Counted from the stretch's first letter, positions 36,181 through 45,154 are shown. The stretch: 64,000 nucleotides of DNA from DASPHG01 sp963748315 (GCA_963748315.1 CAVVIK010000010.1:1-64000); one strand, 5' to 3'. Numbers and translations: made by a program. Notes: generated from the sequence alone by a model not told the origin.

Positions 36181-37821
36181 TTGAGCCGGACTCTCTCCCG
36201 CCGCGAGTTGATGGTGGCCGGTGCCGTCGGCGGCGCCGCGCTCTACCTGCCCCTGCCGGACGCCGTCGGGGCGGTCCGCCGGAAGCGCCCGCGCGACTCC
36301 GTTCATTGCCTCGACGGGCCCGACCGGTTCAAGGTGAAGACGATCCTGGTCTCCTGCTCGTTCGCCTCCTTCTCGCCGGACGGGACGCGAATAGCACTCG
36401 AGACCCCGAACGGGATCGAGCTCCTCGACCGGGCGAGCGGCGCGCGGGCTGCGCTCACACCGCCGGGGTTCACGCTCGCGGGCAACGCCTGGCACCCCGA
36501 CGGGGAGGTGTTCCTCGCGAGCGGCCCGGCCGCGGACGGCACCGGTCCGTACCTGCACGCGGTGACGCTGACGGGGATGACGCGGCTCCTGCCCGCGCAT
36601 CCGGGGCACGCCCGCGCGGCGTTCTTCTCGCCCGACGGGAGGAAGGTCGCCTTCACCTACGTGAATCGCTTCGTGCACCAGGTCTGCATGGCGGACTGGC
36701 AGGGCGGCGCTCTGGTGGACCCGCGCAACCTGCTGCCGGCGGAGCCCGCGACGGACCCCGACGTCGGGCGGGTGATGGGAGCGCTCGCCTGGCACGAGAC
36801 GCGCACGTTCAGCGCTGACGGGCGCCGTCTCTACTTCGCGGCCGACCGCGGCGCCGGCATGGGCAACGTGAGCATCCACTTCCTCGACTTGAAGAGCGGG
36901 AAGCGGAGCCGGGTCACCTACGACGAGGGCTTTGCCGAGGGAACCGTGCTGCCGCCGGACGGACAGGCGCTCTACTCGGGCATTACGCGCGCGCGCGACC
37001 CCGCGTTCATGACGATGGTGGGCGGCCCGGCCATGCCGCCGTTTCTCGGCTTCGCCGCGACGCCGACTCTCCACGACGAGCTCGCGGCCCGGAAGCTCAC
37101 GCTGATCGGCAACGGCGACGTGCTCGCCGTCGATCCGACGTACGGGCTCCGCGGGCGAGTGGTAGGCAACCGGCGCACGATCGCCAAGAAGCTGAACGAG
37201 CCCGTGCCGCGAGGGACCTACCAGGTGATCGCGTGCTCGATGTCGCCGGACGGGACCGAGCTGGCGACGGCGGCGATCTCCGAAGTCGGCCAGCACGTGG
37301 TGCTGCTCAGGCGGCGCCCGCGCACCGTGCCGCCCGCGGTGCGCGTAAGGAGAACGAGGACGCCGCCGGGATCGGCTCCGCTGTCGTCGCAGCCGATCCT
37401 GAGTGTGAACCGGACGATGGACGCGCGTGCAGGCGGCCGGGTCTCCCTCAACCTCGACGGCGACCTCGACTCGGGCAACTTCCTCATGTCGCTCGACAAC
37501 TTCAGCAGCGACTCAGTGCACGTGTTCGCCGGGACGGCTCAGTTCCACACCGCCGCCACCGGCGCGTTCCGGCACCTCGCCGACGTGCGGCGCGTCAATG
37601 TCGAGTCACAGGAGGACACGCTGTCGTTCTATCGCGCCGATATGCGCGTCGCCTGGCAGGGACAGACCAGCGGCACCATCGGCAGCAACTCGCGCGCCGG
37701 CTCCCTCGACGCCGCATGGGACGGCGCGAAGTTCTCCGGCGTAGACGGCTGGCGGATCGGGGACCGGGGACCGCGGCCGGTGCCCGGCTCCGAGCCCTGC
37801 GTGCGCGCCCAGCGGCGCTAG
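36181..37821 (+). CDS. Secreted beta-propeller (TolB/WD40-like) protein with Tat-type signal
   Basis: 546 residues. The N-terminus LSRRELMVAGAVGGAALYLP has a twin-arginine signal look. Several propeller repeats carry the PDG turn (FASFSPDGTRIALET, AAFFSPDGRKVAFTY, SADGRRLYFAADRG, CSMSPDGTELATAAI), covering about residues 40-380. A separate C-terminal beta domain follows (about 400-530), which has no recognised family. Binding or enzymatic role unknown. Its TAG stop overlaps the TAG of the convergent BtuF-like gene. Confidence 0.75.
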   Translation: MSRTLSRRELMVAGAVGGAALYLPLPDAVGAVRRKRPRDSVHCLDGPDRFKVKTILVSCSFASFSPDGTRIALETPNGIELLDRASGARAALTPPGFTLAGNAWHPDGEVFLASGPAADGTGPYLHAVTLTGMTRLLPAHPGHARAAFFSPDGRKVAFTYVNRFVHQVCMADWQGGALVDPRNLLPAEPATDPDVGRVMGALAWHETRTFSADGRRLYFAADRGAGMGNVSIHFLDLKSGKRSRVTYDEGFAEGTVLPPDGQALYSGITRARDPAFMTMVGGPAMPPFLGFAATPTLHDELAARKLTLIGNGDVLAVDPTYGLRGRVVGNRRTIAKKLNEPVPRGTYQVIACSMSPDGTELATAAISEVGQHVVLLRRRPRTVPPAVRVRRTRTPPGSAPLSSQPILSVNRTMDARAGGRVSLNLDGDLDSGNFLMSLDNFSSDSVHVFAGTAQFHTAATGAFRHLADVRRVNVESQEDTLSFYRADMRVAWQGQTSGTIGSNSRAGSLDAAWDGAKFSGVDGWRIGDRGPRPVPGSEPCVRAQRR

Positions 37822-38709
37822 CCGACGACGACCGACGCGTCCGGGTGCAGGTCCGGCGCGCGATCGGGGTGAACGGCGTGCGCGAGGATCTCGAGGCCGT
37901 CCACCAGGCGCGGCGAGGGCCGCGAGAAGAACGACGACGCGTCCACCGCGACGATCCGCTGCGCGCCGAGGGCGGCGAGCCGGTCGTGGTGGTCGAGCGC
38001 CTCGTCGGCGGCCTCGCGCACGCCGAAGCCGCACGGCATGACCACGACGATCTCGGGCGCGGCGGCAGCTCACCTCCTCCCATGACGCCGTGCGCGACTT
38101 CTCGCCCGGGAGCCCGAGCGGGTCGATGCCGCCCGCTATCTCGATCAGCTGCGGGATCCAGTGCCCGCCGATGTATGGCGGCGCGAGCCATTCGAGCGCC
38201 GCGACCGTCCGCGGTCGTGCTCCCTCGAGGCCCGCGCGGACCGCGTCGATCCGGTCCGCGGCCTCGTCGAGCAATTCGTCGGCCGCGCCCTCGTCTTCTG
38301 TCGCGTCCGCGAGGCGGCGCACGTCGGCCAGCACCTCGCCGAGCGTCATCGGGTCGAGCGATATGACCTGCGGGTGCGACGGGATCTCCTCCGCGACCGC
38401 GCGCACGTCGTCGATCGACACGGCGCATACCTCGCACAGCTCCTGGGTCACGATCAGGTCCGGCTCGAGCTCGCGCAGGGTCTCCGCGTCCAGCTCGTAC
38501 AGGTGCTCGCCGCGCTCCGTCCGCTCCCGCACTGCGGCGTCGATCTCGGCCGTCGAGAGCCCTTCCGGTATGACCGTACGCGTCAGGTTTGGCAGCTCCG
38601 CCGCCTCTGGCGGATAATCGCACTCGTGAGTGACCCCGACGACGTCGGGGCCGAGTCCGAGCGCGAACAGCGTCTCGGTAGCGGAGGGAACGAGGCTTGC
38701 TATGCGCAT
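37818..38709 (-). CDS. BtuF-like cobalamin/metallophore substrate-binding protein (apparent +1 frameshift near 38070)
   Basis: Periplasmic-binding fold of the helical-backbone (TroA/BtuF) type: MRIASLVPSATETLFALGLG, VVGVTHECDYPPEA, ELEPDLIVTQELCEVCAVS, QVISLDPMTLGEV, APPYIGGHWIPQLIE. The frame breaks after KSRTASWEEV; removing one base restores AAAAPEIVVVMPCGFGV and the ending at 37818, about 296 residues. No signal peptide is seen and no ABC permease or ATPase is adjacent; the soluble form resembles YvrC/DUF-type cobalamin-binding proteins. The CEVC pair is a possible metal or B12 contact. Confidence 0.82.
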
Positions 38710-38977
38710 GAGTGATGACGAGGTTAAGGACCGGCTGTCGAAGATGGGCGGGTGGGACCGTGACGGGGACGCGCTCACGCGCGAGTTCGAGTTCGCGAAC
38801 TTCGTGGGGTCGGTCGACTTCGTGAACCGGATCACGCCGATCGCGGAGGAGATGAACCACCACCCCGACTTGGCGATCTCGTGGAACAAGGTGAACGTGT
38901 CGCTCTCGACGCACTCCGAGGGCGGGATCACCGAGAACGACTTCGAGCTTGCGGCGAAAATCGACTCCGTGGCTTAG
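38708..38977 (+). CDS. phhB: 4a-hydroxytetrahydrobiopterin dehydratase (pterin-4a-carbinolamine dehydratase)
   Basis: 89 residues. Family hallmarks: GWDRDGDALTREFEFANF and the catalytic EEMNHHPDLAISWNKVNV with STHSEGGITENDFELA. It dehydrates the carbinolamine formed by PhhA, closing the pterin cycle; phhA is 31 kb away in this window. Start options are ATG 38708 and, two codons earlier, ATG 38702, which is part of the palindrome ATGCGCAT shared with the start of the divergent BtuF-like gene. The following gene starts directly after the stop. Confidence 0.93.
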   Translation: MSDDEVKDRLSKMGGWDRDGDALTREFEFANFVGSVDFVNRITPIAEEMNHHPDLAISWNKVNVSLSTHSEGGITENDFELAAKIDSVA

Positions 38978-39625
38978 GTGAGGGGCCCGGTCGGACTCGA
39001 GCTCTCGCGCAGGGACTTCTTGCGCGACACGAGCGTGCTCGGCGCCGCGGCGCTGATCGCGTCCGCCGTCCCAGTCGCCGAGCGCATCCTCGCCGCCGAT
39101 CCCGCGCTGGCCGCGGTGCCCACCGACGAGGCGACGATGCAGGCGTTCGCCGACACGATCATCCCGGGCCGCAAGGCCGCGACGACCGACCTCGGTGACG
39201 AGATTCATCCGGACGCGATCGCCGGCGTCGACGAGGAGCCCGGCGCCGTCGAGGCGGACGTGATGCGGCTCTACCACCACCCGCTGACGGGGTTCGATGC
39301 GCTCGAGCCGGCCTTCCTCGCCGACCTGAGCACCCGCTCGCTGCAGCAGGGTGGGCCGTTCCTCGGGCTCGACTTCGAGCAGCGGAGCGCGGTGCTGCTG
39401 CAGGCGCTCTCCTTCGACAACCCCGACCGGGTTCTCTACGAGGCCGCGGCCGCCGTGCCGTTCACGGCGTTCTGCGCCGCGGCGGTGCACGAGACCGGCA
39501 CGTCGAAGAACGCGTCCGGCTACCGCGTCATGGGCTACCCCGGCGCCGCTCCGCAGGGCTACCGGCGCTACTCGTACGGGCGCAAGCTCGCGCGCGACTT
39601 CACGAAGAAGGGCTACCTGCGGTAG
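38978..39625 (+). CDS. Tat-signal small subunit associated with GMC oxidoreductase (gluconate 2-dehydrogenase subunit 3-like)
   Basis: 215 residues beginning at GTG 38978 directly behind the dehydratase stop. The twin-arginine signal ELSRRDFLRDTSVLGAAALI is clear, followed by an export-type region and a helical domain (FADTIIPGRKAATTDLGDE, and SGYRVMGYPGAAPQGYRRYS near the end). This matches the subunit-3/DUF5987 kind of protein that accompanies GMC dehydrogenases. The GMC protein two bases downstream has no signal of its own, so it may be carried through Tat by this partner. Confidence 0.78.
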   Translation: MRGPVGLELSRRDFLRDTSVLGAAALIASAVPVAERILAADPALAAVPTDEATMQAFADTIIPGRKAATTDLGDEIHPDAIAGVDEEPGAVEADVMRLYHHPLTGFDALEPAFLADLSTRSLQQGGPFLGLDFEQRSAVLLQALSFDNPDRVLYEAAAAVPFTAFCAAAVHETGTSKNASGYRVMGYPGAAPQGYRRYSYGRKLARDFTKKGYLR

Positions 39626-39627
39626 CG

Positions 39628-41346
39628 ATGGCCGAGCGCGTCGACGTCTGCATCGTCGGGTCCGGCTTCGGCGGCTCGATCGCCGCCTGGCGCCTGGCCG
39701 AGCTCTATCGCGCGGCGGACGTGGACCCGAAGAACATCCTCGTGCTCGAGCGGGGTCCGCGGTTCAAGCACACGGACTTCAGGCAGTCGATGTACATCGG
39801 CCACCTCTCGAACATCTACAGCCTGATCCAGTCGACGCAGGGGACCGGCGCGCAGGTCGTGGTCGCGAACGGCGTCGGCGGCGGGTCGAACCTCTACCTC
39901 GCGGCGAGCCTGCGGGCGCCGCGCGAGACGTTCGAGCGCCGCGACCACCATCCGGACGACGGGCCGGAGCGGCGGATGTGGCCGGAGGAGCTCTCGCGCA
40001 GGACGCTCAACCCGTACTACCGCCGCGCCGAGCGCGCGCTCCGCGTCGAGCGCCCGCGGTGGAACCAGGTGTCGAAGTCGGGCGGCCTCTGGGCGGCGAC
40101 GCTCAACGCGGCCGGGTACACGTGCGACCGCGTCCCGTGCGCGATCGACCTCGAGCTGTGCCAGAACGTCAAGTGGTGCCACACGGGCTGCATCTACGGC
40201 GCCAAGAACACCGTCAACACGAACTACCTGGGCGCCGCCGAGCACGCCGGCGTGACCGTGCGGCCGGCGCGTGAGGTGCAGAGCGTCCGCCGCTCCACGG
40301 CCGACGGCTACCGCTATCTCGTCACCGTCTCGGTCCTCGACTGGGAGGGCGAGGAGCCCAGCCGGCAGCCGACGGGCGAGCAGGAGGAGATCGAGTGCAA
40401 GGTGCTGATCCTCGCCGCGGGGGCGATGGGCAACCCGCCGATCCTGATGCGGTCCCGCTCCGACCTGCCGTCGCTCTCGGGTCGCGTTGGTCGCCACCTG
40501 GGGATCAACGGCGACCACATCGCAGCGGTCGAGTACGACCCGAAGAAGATCCGCGACGTGCTCGGGCTGCCCGGCTACGGCCAGTTCTACAAGGGCCGGC
40601 CGATCACGACGATGACGTACGACTTCTGGCATGGGCGACGCGCGCACCGCCACGACGGCACGCGCTTCACGCTCCAGGAGATCTTCCTCTCGTCGCTCAC
40701 GAACTTCCTCTACGACGACGGGCGTTCGCCGGATGGCGAGCCGTCGTGGTGGGGGGCCCAGAAGAAGCGCGCGATCTCGCGCTGGAACAACCGGATCGAG
40801 CTGCTCGCGATGGTCGAGGACACGCATGACGGGCGCTTCTACGAGGTGCCGCCCACCGGCGGCGGCGCCGTGCGGCCGAACGCAGGCCCGGTCGCGATCG
40901 GGCTGTTCGATTACACGCTCTCGGAGGCGTCGATACAGGTGCGCGAGAGTGCGAACGCAGCGATGAAGAAGATCGCCGAGCGCGACGGGCTCGGGCGGTT
41001 CATGAAGCTGACCGAGACCCAGGGCGGCTACGCGTCGCATCCGCTCGGCGGCTGCCGGATGGCGGCCTCACCGGACTTCGGCGTCGTCGACCACCGCTGT
41101 GAGGTGTTCGGGAACGAAGGGCTCTTCTGCATGGACTCCTCGGCGATCCCCACCTCGCTCGGGGTGAATCCCTCACTCACGATCGCTGCCGTGTGCGAAC
41201 GGGCGGCCGAGCAGCTCACGGCGCGCGCCCACGACCTCGGGCTGCCGCGGCGCCCGGAGGGGTTCAGGCACCGCAGGCCGGGGCGCTTCCTGGGTGAGCG
41301 CTACGTCCCCAAGAAGGGCGGCGGGCTGAAGGTCGTCCATGGGTGA
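39628..41346 (+). CDS. GMC-family FAD oxidoreductase (cholesterol-oxidase/choline-dehydrogenase-like)
   Basis: 572 residues. FAD-binding DVCIVGSGFGGSIAAWRLAE at the N-terminus, VANGVGGGSNLYL, CHTGCIYGAKNTVNTNYL, LAAGAMGNP, and the C-terminal ASHPLGGCRMA and MDSSAIPTSLGVNPSLTIAA, which holds the FAD-contact and active-site region. The layout is closer to cholesterol oxidases of the GMC type than to glucose oxidases. Substrate (a sterol, alcohol or sugar) is unknown. Several Cys in VPCAIDLELCQNVKWCHTGC could bind a metal or cluster. Confidence 0.88.
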   Translation: MAERVDVCIVGSGFGGSIAAWRLAELYRAADVDPKNILVLERGPRFKHTDFRQSMYIGHLSNIYSLIQSTQGTGAQVVVANGVGGGSNLYLAASLRAPRETFERRDHHPDDGPERRMWPEELSRRTLNPYYRRAERALRVERPRWNQVSKSGGLWAATLNAAGYTCDRVPCAIDLELCQNVKWCHTGCIYGAKNTVNTNYLGAAEHAGVTVRPAREVQSVRRSTADGYRYLVTVSVLDWEGEEPSRQPTGEQEEIECKVLILAAGAMGNPPILMRSRSDLPSLSGRVGRHLGINGDHIAAVEYDPKKIRDVLGLPGYGQFYKGRPITTMTYDFWHGRRAHRHDGTRFTLQEIFLSSLTNFLYDDGRSPDGEPSWWGAQKKRAISRWNNRIELLAMVEDTHDGRFYEVPPTGGGAVRPNAGPVAIGLFDYTLSEASIQVRESANAAMKKIAERDGLGRFMKLTETQGGYASHPLGGCRMAASPDFGVVDHRCEVFGNEGLFCMDSSAIPTSLGVNPSLTIAAVCERAAEQLTARAHDLGLPRRPEGFRHRRPGRFLGERYVPKKGGGLKVVHG

Positions 41347-41350
41347 CGCT

Positions 41351-41372
41351 CGAAACGGGTGCTAGCGTTTCG
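41351..41372 (+). promoter_or_regulatory. Inverted repeat CGAAACG-N8-CGTTTCG carrying a possible -10 box
   Basis: Perfect 7-bp arms at 41351-41357 and 41366-41372, starting 5 bp after the GMC stop. TGCTAGCGT within it looks like an extended -10. It could be an operator for the CNNM gene or a weak hairpin terminator of the GMC operon. Confidence 0.4.
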
Positions 41373-41383
41373 GCCCTCCGCGC

Positions 41384-41437
41384 ATGAGCGACGACGACTC
41401 GTCTCGAAGTAGCCGCCCCCTCGGGGGCCTCGCATGA
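41384..41437 (+). CDS. Possible 17-codon leader peptide overlapping the CNNM start
   Basis: ATG 41384 starts an ORF reading MSDDDSSRSSRPLGGLA and stops at TGA 41435-41437, which overlaps the CNNM ATG (ATGA). A GC hairpin (GCCCC/GGGGC, 41415-41428) lies within its second half, just before the CNNM start. It is 15 nt after a -10-like TAGCGT. This looks like an upstream ORF coupled to the transporter gene, but nothing beyond layout supports translation. Confidence 0.35.
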   Translation: MSDDDSSRSSRPLGGLA

Positions 41438-42792
41438 TCTACGTCCTGCTGCTCTTCGCGGTCGCGCTGCTCGTCGCCCTGAACGGGTTGTTCGTGGCGG
41501 CCGAGTTCGCGCTTGTTCGATCGCGCCGCTCGAAGCTCGAGCTGATGGCGGACGAGGGCGACCGGCGGGCAGTGCTCGTCCTTCGCCAGATGGACGACAT
41601 GAACGCGTACCTCGCGGCCTGCCAGCTCGGCATCACGCTCGCGTCGATCGGGATCGGCTTCCTCGGCGAGCCCGCGATCGCGAACCTGCTCGAGGACATA
41701 TTCGGCGACAGCGTCCCGCATGGCGTGTCGCTCGCGATCTCGTTCGCGCTCGCATACCTGATCACGACCAGCCTGCACATCACGCTCGGCGAGCAGGTGC
41801 CGAAGATCTTCTCGATCGTGCATCCGGAGGCGGTCGCGCGGCGCGTGGGACGGCCGCTGCAGTTCTTTTACGTGGTCTTCAGGCCCGGCGTCGCGGCGCT
41901 CAACTCGGTCTCGAACGGCATCCTCCGCGCGGTCGGCGTCAACCCGCAGGCCGAGCTCGAGGAGGCGTCGAGCGCCGAGGACCTCAAGCTGCTGATCGCG
42001 CAGAGCGCGCACGGCGGGGTGCTCGACCCGGGCGAGGCAGGCATGCTCTCGGGCGTCTTCCACCTGCACGAGCAGCAGGGGCGCCAGGTGATGACGCCGA
42101 TACCGGCGGTGGTCACGGTGGACATGTCGGAGGACGTGCAGACGGCACTGCGCCGGTGCGTGTCGTCGGGGCACACGCGGCTGCTCGTGACCGAGAACGG
42201 CAACACGGACCGGATCAAGGGGATCGTGCACGCGAACTCGCTCGCGCGGATCCTGATGAACGATGGCCCGCACGCCTCGATCTCTCCCGCGGTCAAGGAT
42301 GCGCCGATCGTCCCCGAGACGAAACCGCTCGACGACCTGCTCGCCGACCTCCAGCGGGAGCGCGCGACGATGGCCGTGGTCGTCGACGAGTACGGCCGCA
42401 CCGAGGGGATCGTCACGGTCGAGGACATCGTCGAGGAGGTCGTCGGCGAGATCACGGATGAGACCGATCCGGCCGGCGGAGCGGTGCGCCGGCTCGCGAA
42501 CGGCGACTGGTTCATCCGCGGCCACGTTCCGATCACCGACCTGATCGATTACGGCATCGAGCTGGAGGCCGACAGCGAGGCGTACAACTCGGTCGGAGGC
42601 TTCGTTTTCGGAGAGCTCGGGCGGCTGCCGAAGCGCGGCGACATGGTGCGCGCGAACGGGTACTCGCTGCGCGTCGAGGCGGTGCGGGAGAACCGGGTCG
42701 AGGCCGTGCGCGTCCGGGACCACGAGCCGGATTCGCGGAACGGCCGCAAACGGCGTGAGAGCGACGAGGAGTCCGTCCGCGAGGGGGACTAA
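41434..42792 (+). CDS. CNNM/CorC (hemolysin C) family membrane protein with CBS domains
   Basis: 452 residues. DUF21/CNNM membrane domain with four hydrophobic segments (VLLLFAVALLVALNGLFVAAE; its first 20 residues are VLLLFAVALLVALNGLFVAA), the acidic helix of the family (LLIAQSAHGGVLDPGEAGML), a CBS pair (MTPIPAVVTVDMSE, TMAVVVDEYGRTEGIVTVED) and a CorC-type C-terminal domain (EAYNSVGGFVFGELGRLPKRG). Relatives export Mg2+ or Co2+. The C-terminal tail is hydrophilic and charged. No Shine-Dalgarno precedes the ATG, consistent with coupling to the short upstream ORF. Confidence 0.9.
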   Translation: MIYVLLLFAVALLVALNGLFVAAEFALVRSRRSKLELMADEGDRRAVLVLRQMDDMNAYLAACQLGITLASIGIGFLGEPAIANLLEDIFGDSVPHGVSLAISFALAYLITTSLHITLGEQVPKIFSIVHPEAVARRVGRPLQFFYVVFRPGVAALNSVSNGILRAVGVNPQAELEEASSAEDLKLLIAQSAHGGVLDPGEAGMLSGVFHLHEQQGRQVMTPIPAVVTVDMSEDVQTALRRCVSSGHTRLLVTENGNTDRIKGIVHANSLARILMNDGPHASISPAVKDAPIVPETKPLDDLLADLQRERATMAVVVDEYGRTEGIVTVEDIVEEVVGEITDETDPAGGAVRRLANGDWFIRGHVPITDLIDYGIELEADSEAYNSVGGFVFGELGRLPKRGDMVRANGYSLRVEAVRENRVEAVRVRDHEPDSRNGRKRRESDEESVREGD

Positions 42793-42834
42793 CTTCGATT
42801 GGCAAGCAGCTCCTTCCGATGGAGGTCTTGCCGT

Positions 42835-43155
42835 ATGTGGGTCACCAGGCTGACGGATTCGCAGCGAGACGCGTTGAAGGCCTTGATCACCGCTCAGGGG
42901 GAGGTAGGGCCGTCGCTCTCGGGTGCATACGAGGCGCTCGACCTGTCCCGCTGGGACGACCTGCCTGAGGCCGAGCTGCCGTGGGATCGGGTCGTCGAGC
43001 TCGCGCGGGACCAGGGTTGCGACGAGGCCGATGTGGTCTGGGACCTCGCGTCCGGGATGCGCGTGCCGCACAGGACGTCCGCGAAGCGCACGGCGATCGT
43101 CAAGCGCAGCCCGCGGCAGGGCGCCCGCCCGCCCGCACGCCGCAAGGCCGCCTAG
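42835..43155 (+). CDS. Hypothetical protein, small, basic C-terminus
   Basis: 106 residues from ATG 42835, chosen because GGAGG (42821-42825) lies 9 nt upstream; a TTG at 42799 is in frame but has no site. Helical N-terminal part (VTRLTDSQRDALKALITAQG), WDDLPEAELPWDRVVELARD in the middle, and an Arg/Lys/Pro-rich tail. No family recognised. It shares CTAG with the convergent HBD gene. Confidence 0.6.
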   Translation: MWVTRLTDSQRDALKALITAQGEVGPSLSGAYEALDLSRWDDLPEAELPWDRVVELARDQGCDEADVVWDLASGMRVPHRTSAKRTAIVKRSPRQGARPPARRKAA

Positions 43156-43901
43156 CCCTCGTAGTCGTAGAAGCCGGCGCCTGACTTCTTGCCCAGGCGG
43201 CCGGCGTCGGCCAGCTCGCGCACGCGCGCCGGCACCTCCGCGCCGATCGACTCGCCGATCGCGACCGCCACGTCGAGCCCTACGAAGTCGAGCAGTGCGA
43301 GCGGCCCCATCGGATGCCCGGCGCCGAGCTTCATGCACGCGTCGACGGCCTCGGGGGATGCTCCGTCTTCCACCATCGCCACAGCGCTGAACAGGTAGGG
43401 GAAGAGCAGGCGGTTGACGACGAACCCCGGGACGTCGGGAACCTCGATCGCCGTCTTGTCGAGGTGCTCGCAGAATGCCCTCAGCCGGGCGCGCGTGTCG
43501 TCGGTCGCCTCGGGCGGGAACGCGAGCTCGACCAGCTCCATCCGGTGCACCGGGTTGAAGAAGTGGAGGCCCCCGAAGCGCTCGGGCCGGCCGCTGTCCC
43601 GCGCGAGCTGGGAGACCGACAGCGACGACGTCGTGGACGCCAGCAGCGCGTCGTCTGCGAGCGGCAGTCGGGAGTAGAGCGACACCTTCTGGTCGTGGTC
43701 CTCGACGACCGCCTCGATCACGAGCGTGCGGTCCGATAGGGCGTCCAGATCCGTGTATACGTCGGCGTCGACCTTGTCTCGCGCACGGGTCGCGGACTCC
43801 TCGGAGCGCGCCCAGAGGACCACGTCTCCGTGCTCGGTCGCGACGCGTGCGATGCCGGTGGCGATCGCCCCGCTGCCAACGATGCCTATCCTTTCCTGCA
43901 T
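43152..43901 (-). CDS. 3-hydroxyacyl-CoA (3-hydroxybutyryl-CoA) dehydrogenase
   Basis: 249 residues. NAD-binding GIVGSGAIATGIARVA, VIEAVVEDHDQK, STTSSLSVSQLA, and the catalytic HFFNPVHRMELVEL are followed by the helical C-terminal domain (FVVNRLLFPYLFSAVAMVEDG, GHPMGPLALLDFVGLDV). The protein is some 30 residues shorter than typical HBD (about 282), mainly in the Rossmann part. It faces the thiolase gene across 59 bp; together they perform the last two steps of beta-oxidation. TATGCT (43912-43917, minus) lies 10 nt before the ATG, inside the palindrome GCATATGC. Confidence 0.88.
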   Translation of the reverse strand: MQERIGIVGSGAIATGIARVATEHGDVVLWARSEESATRARDKVDADVYTDLDALSDRTLVIEAVVEDHDQKVSLYSRLPLADDALLASTTSSLSVSQLARDSGRPERFGGLHFFNPVHRMELVELAFPPEATDDTRARLRAFCEHLDKTAIEVPDVPGFVVNRLLFPYLFSAVAMVEDGASPEAVDACMKLGAGHPMGPLALLDFVGLDVAVAIGESIGAEVPARVRELADAGRLGKKSGAGFYDYEG

Positions 43902-43960
43902 AGGGGCGCGGAGCATATGCCCGCGACCGCCACCAAGACCGCCGCCGGAGGAACTTAGAA

Positions 43961-45148
43961 ATGTCGATGAATGGCAATGGCCGTCTGGCCGGACGTGAGG
44001 TCGTAATAGCCGAAGCGGCGCGCACGCCGATCGGACGAGGGCACCTGGAGAAGGGCTACTACAAGGACACCCACCCCAACGAGCTGCTGGGCGCCGCCTA
44101 CCGCGCTGTCGTGGAGCGCGCCGGCATCGATGCGGCCGAGGTGGAGAACGTGATCGCGGGCTGCGTCATGCAGTTCGGGCCGCAGGGCCTGCACGTCGGG
44201 CGCAACGCCTGGCTTCAGGCGGGCTTCCCGATCGAGACGTCGGCGACCACGATCGACCTCCAGTGCGGCTCCGCGCAGCAGGCCGTCAACCTCGCGGCCT
44301 CGCAGGTCGCCTCAGGGGTCCACGATGTCGTCATCGGCGGCGGCGTCGAGCACATGGGCAAGCTGCCGTTCGCCGCGAGCATGAAGACCCAGGAGGACTT
44401 CGGCTTCGCGTTCACACCCGAGCTGCTCGAGCGGTACCCGATCAAGGGCCAGGGCCTAGGCGCGGAGATGATCGCCGAGGAGTACGAGACTCCGCGGTCC
44501 GAGCTCGACGCGCTCGCCGTCCGCTCGCATCAGCTCGCGCACCAGGCGACCGAGGAGGGCCGGTTCGAGCGCGAGATGATCCCGATGCAGGTGAACGGGG
44601 ACACGTACGTGACGGACCAGGGGATCCGGCCGGACACGAACCTCGAGGTCCTCAGCAAGCTCAAGACGGTCTTCAAGGACGACGGCGTGATCACCGCGGG
44701 GAACTCGTCGCAGATCTCCGACGGCGCCGCCGCCGTGCTGCTGACCACGCCCGAGAAGGCGAAGGAGTTGGGGCTCACGCCGCGCGCGAAGATCGTCGAC
44801 CAGACGACGGTCGGCTGCGACCCCGTGAAGATGCTCGAGGGGCCGATCCCGGCCACGAAGAAGATCCTCGAGCGCAACGGGATCACGATGGACGACATCG
44901 ACCTGTTCGAGATCAACGAGGCGTTCGCGCCGGTCGTCGCTGCCTGGCGCCGCGTGCACAACCCGGACATGGACCGCGTCAACGTGAACGGCGGCGCGAT
45001 GGCGCTCGGGCACCCGCTCGGGTCCACCGGCGCCCGTCTGATCACGACGCTGCTCCACGAGCTCGAGCGCTCCGACAAGGAGGTCGGATTCGTGACGATG
45101 TGCTGCGGCGGCGGCCTGGGGACCGGGACGCTGATCCAGCGCGTCTAG
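43961..45148 (+). CDS. Acetyl-CoA C-acyltransferase (thiolase)
   Basis: 395 residues. Catalytic Cys in TIDLQCGSAQQAVN, His in GGAMALGHPLGSTGAR, second Cys in TMCCGGGLGTGTLIQ, with FEINEAFAPVVAAW and GNSSQISDGAAAVLL. A GGAGGAA ribosome site lies about 8 nt before the ATG. The chain length preference is not visible; the long N-terminal region KGYYKDTHPNELLG is typical of FadA-type thiolases of fatty-acid or steroid catabolism. Confidence 0.93.
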   Translation: MSMNGNGRLAGREVVIAEAARTPIGRGHLEKGYYKDTHPNELLGAAYRAVVERAGIDAAEVENVIAGCVMQFGPQGLHVGRNAWLQAGFPIETSATTIDLQCGSAQQAVNLAASQVASGVHDVVIGGGVEHMGKLPFAASMKTQEDFGFAFTPELLERYPIKGQGLGAEMIAEEYETPRSELDALAVRSHQLAHQATEEGRFEREMIPMQVNGDTYVTDQGIRPDTNLEVLSKLKTVFKDDGVITAGNSSQISDGAAAVLLTTPEKAKELGLTPRAKIVDQTTVGCDPVKMLEGPIPATKKILERNGITMDDIDLFEINEAFAPVVAAWRRVHNPDMDRVNVNGGAMALGHPLGSTGARLITTLLHELERSDKEVGFVTMCCGGGLGTGTLIQRV

Positions 45149-45154
45149 CCGCAG

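Noticed and set aside
34975..37296. 773-residue frame extending the glycosyltransferase
   Set aside because: The added 400 residues lie antisense to the beta-propeller gene, are Arg/Glu/Val-rich without motifs, and precede the family N-terminus METILFLHSSAG region.
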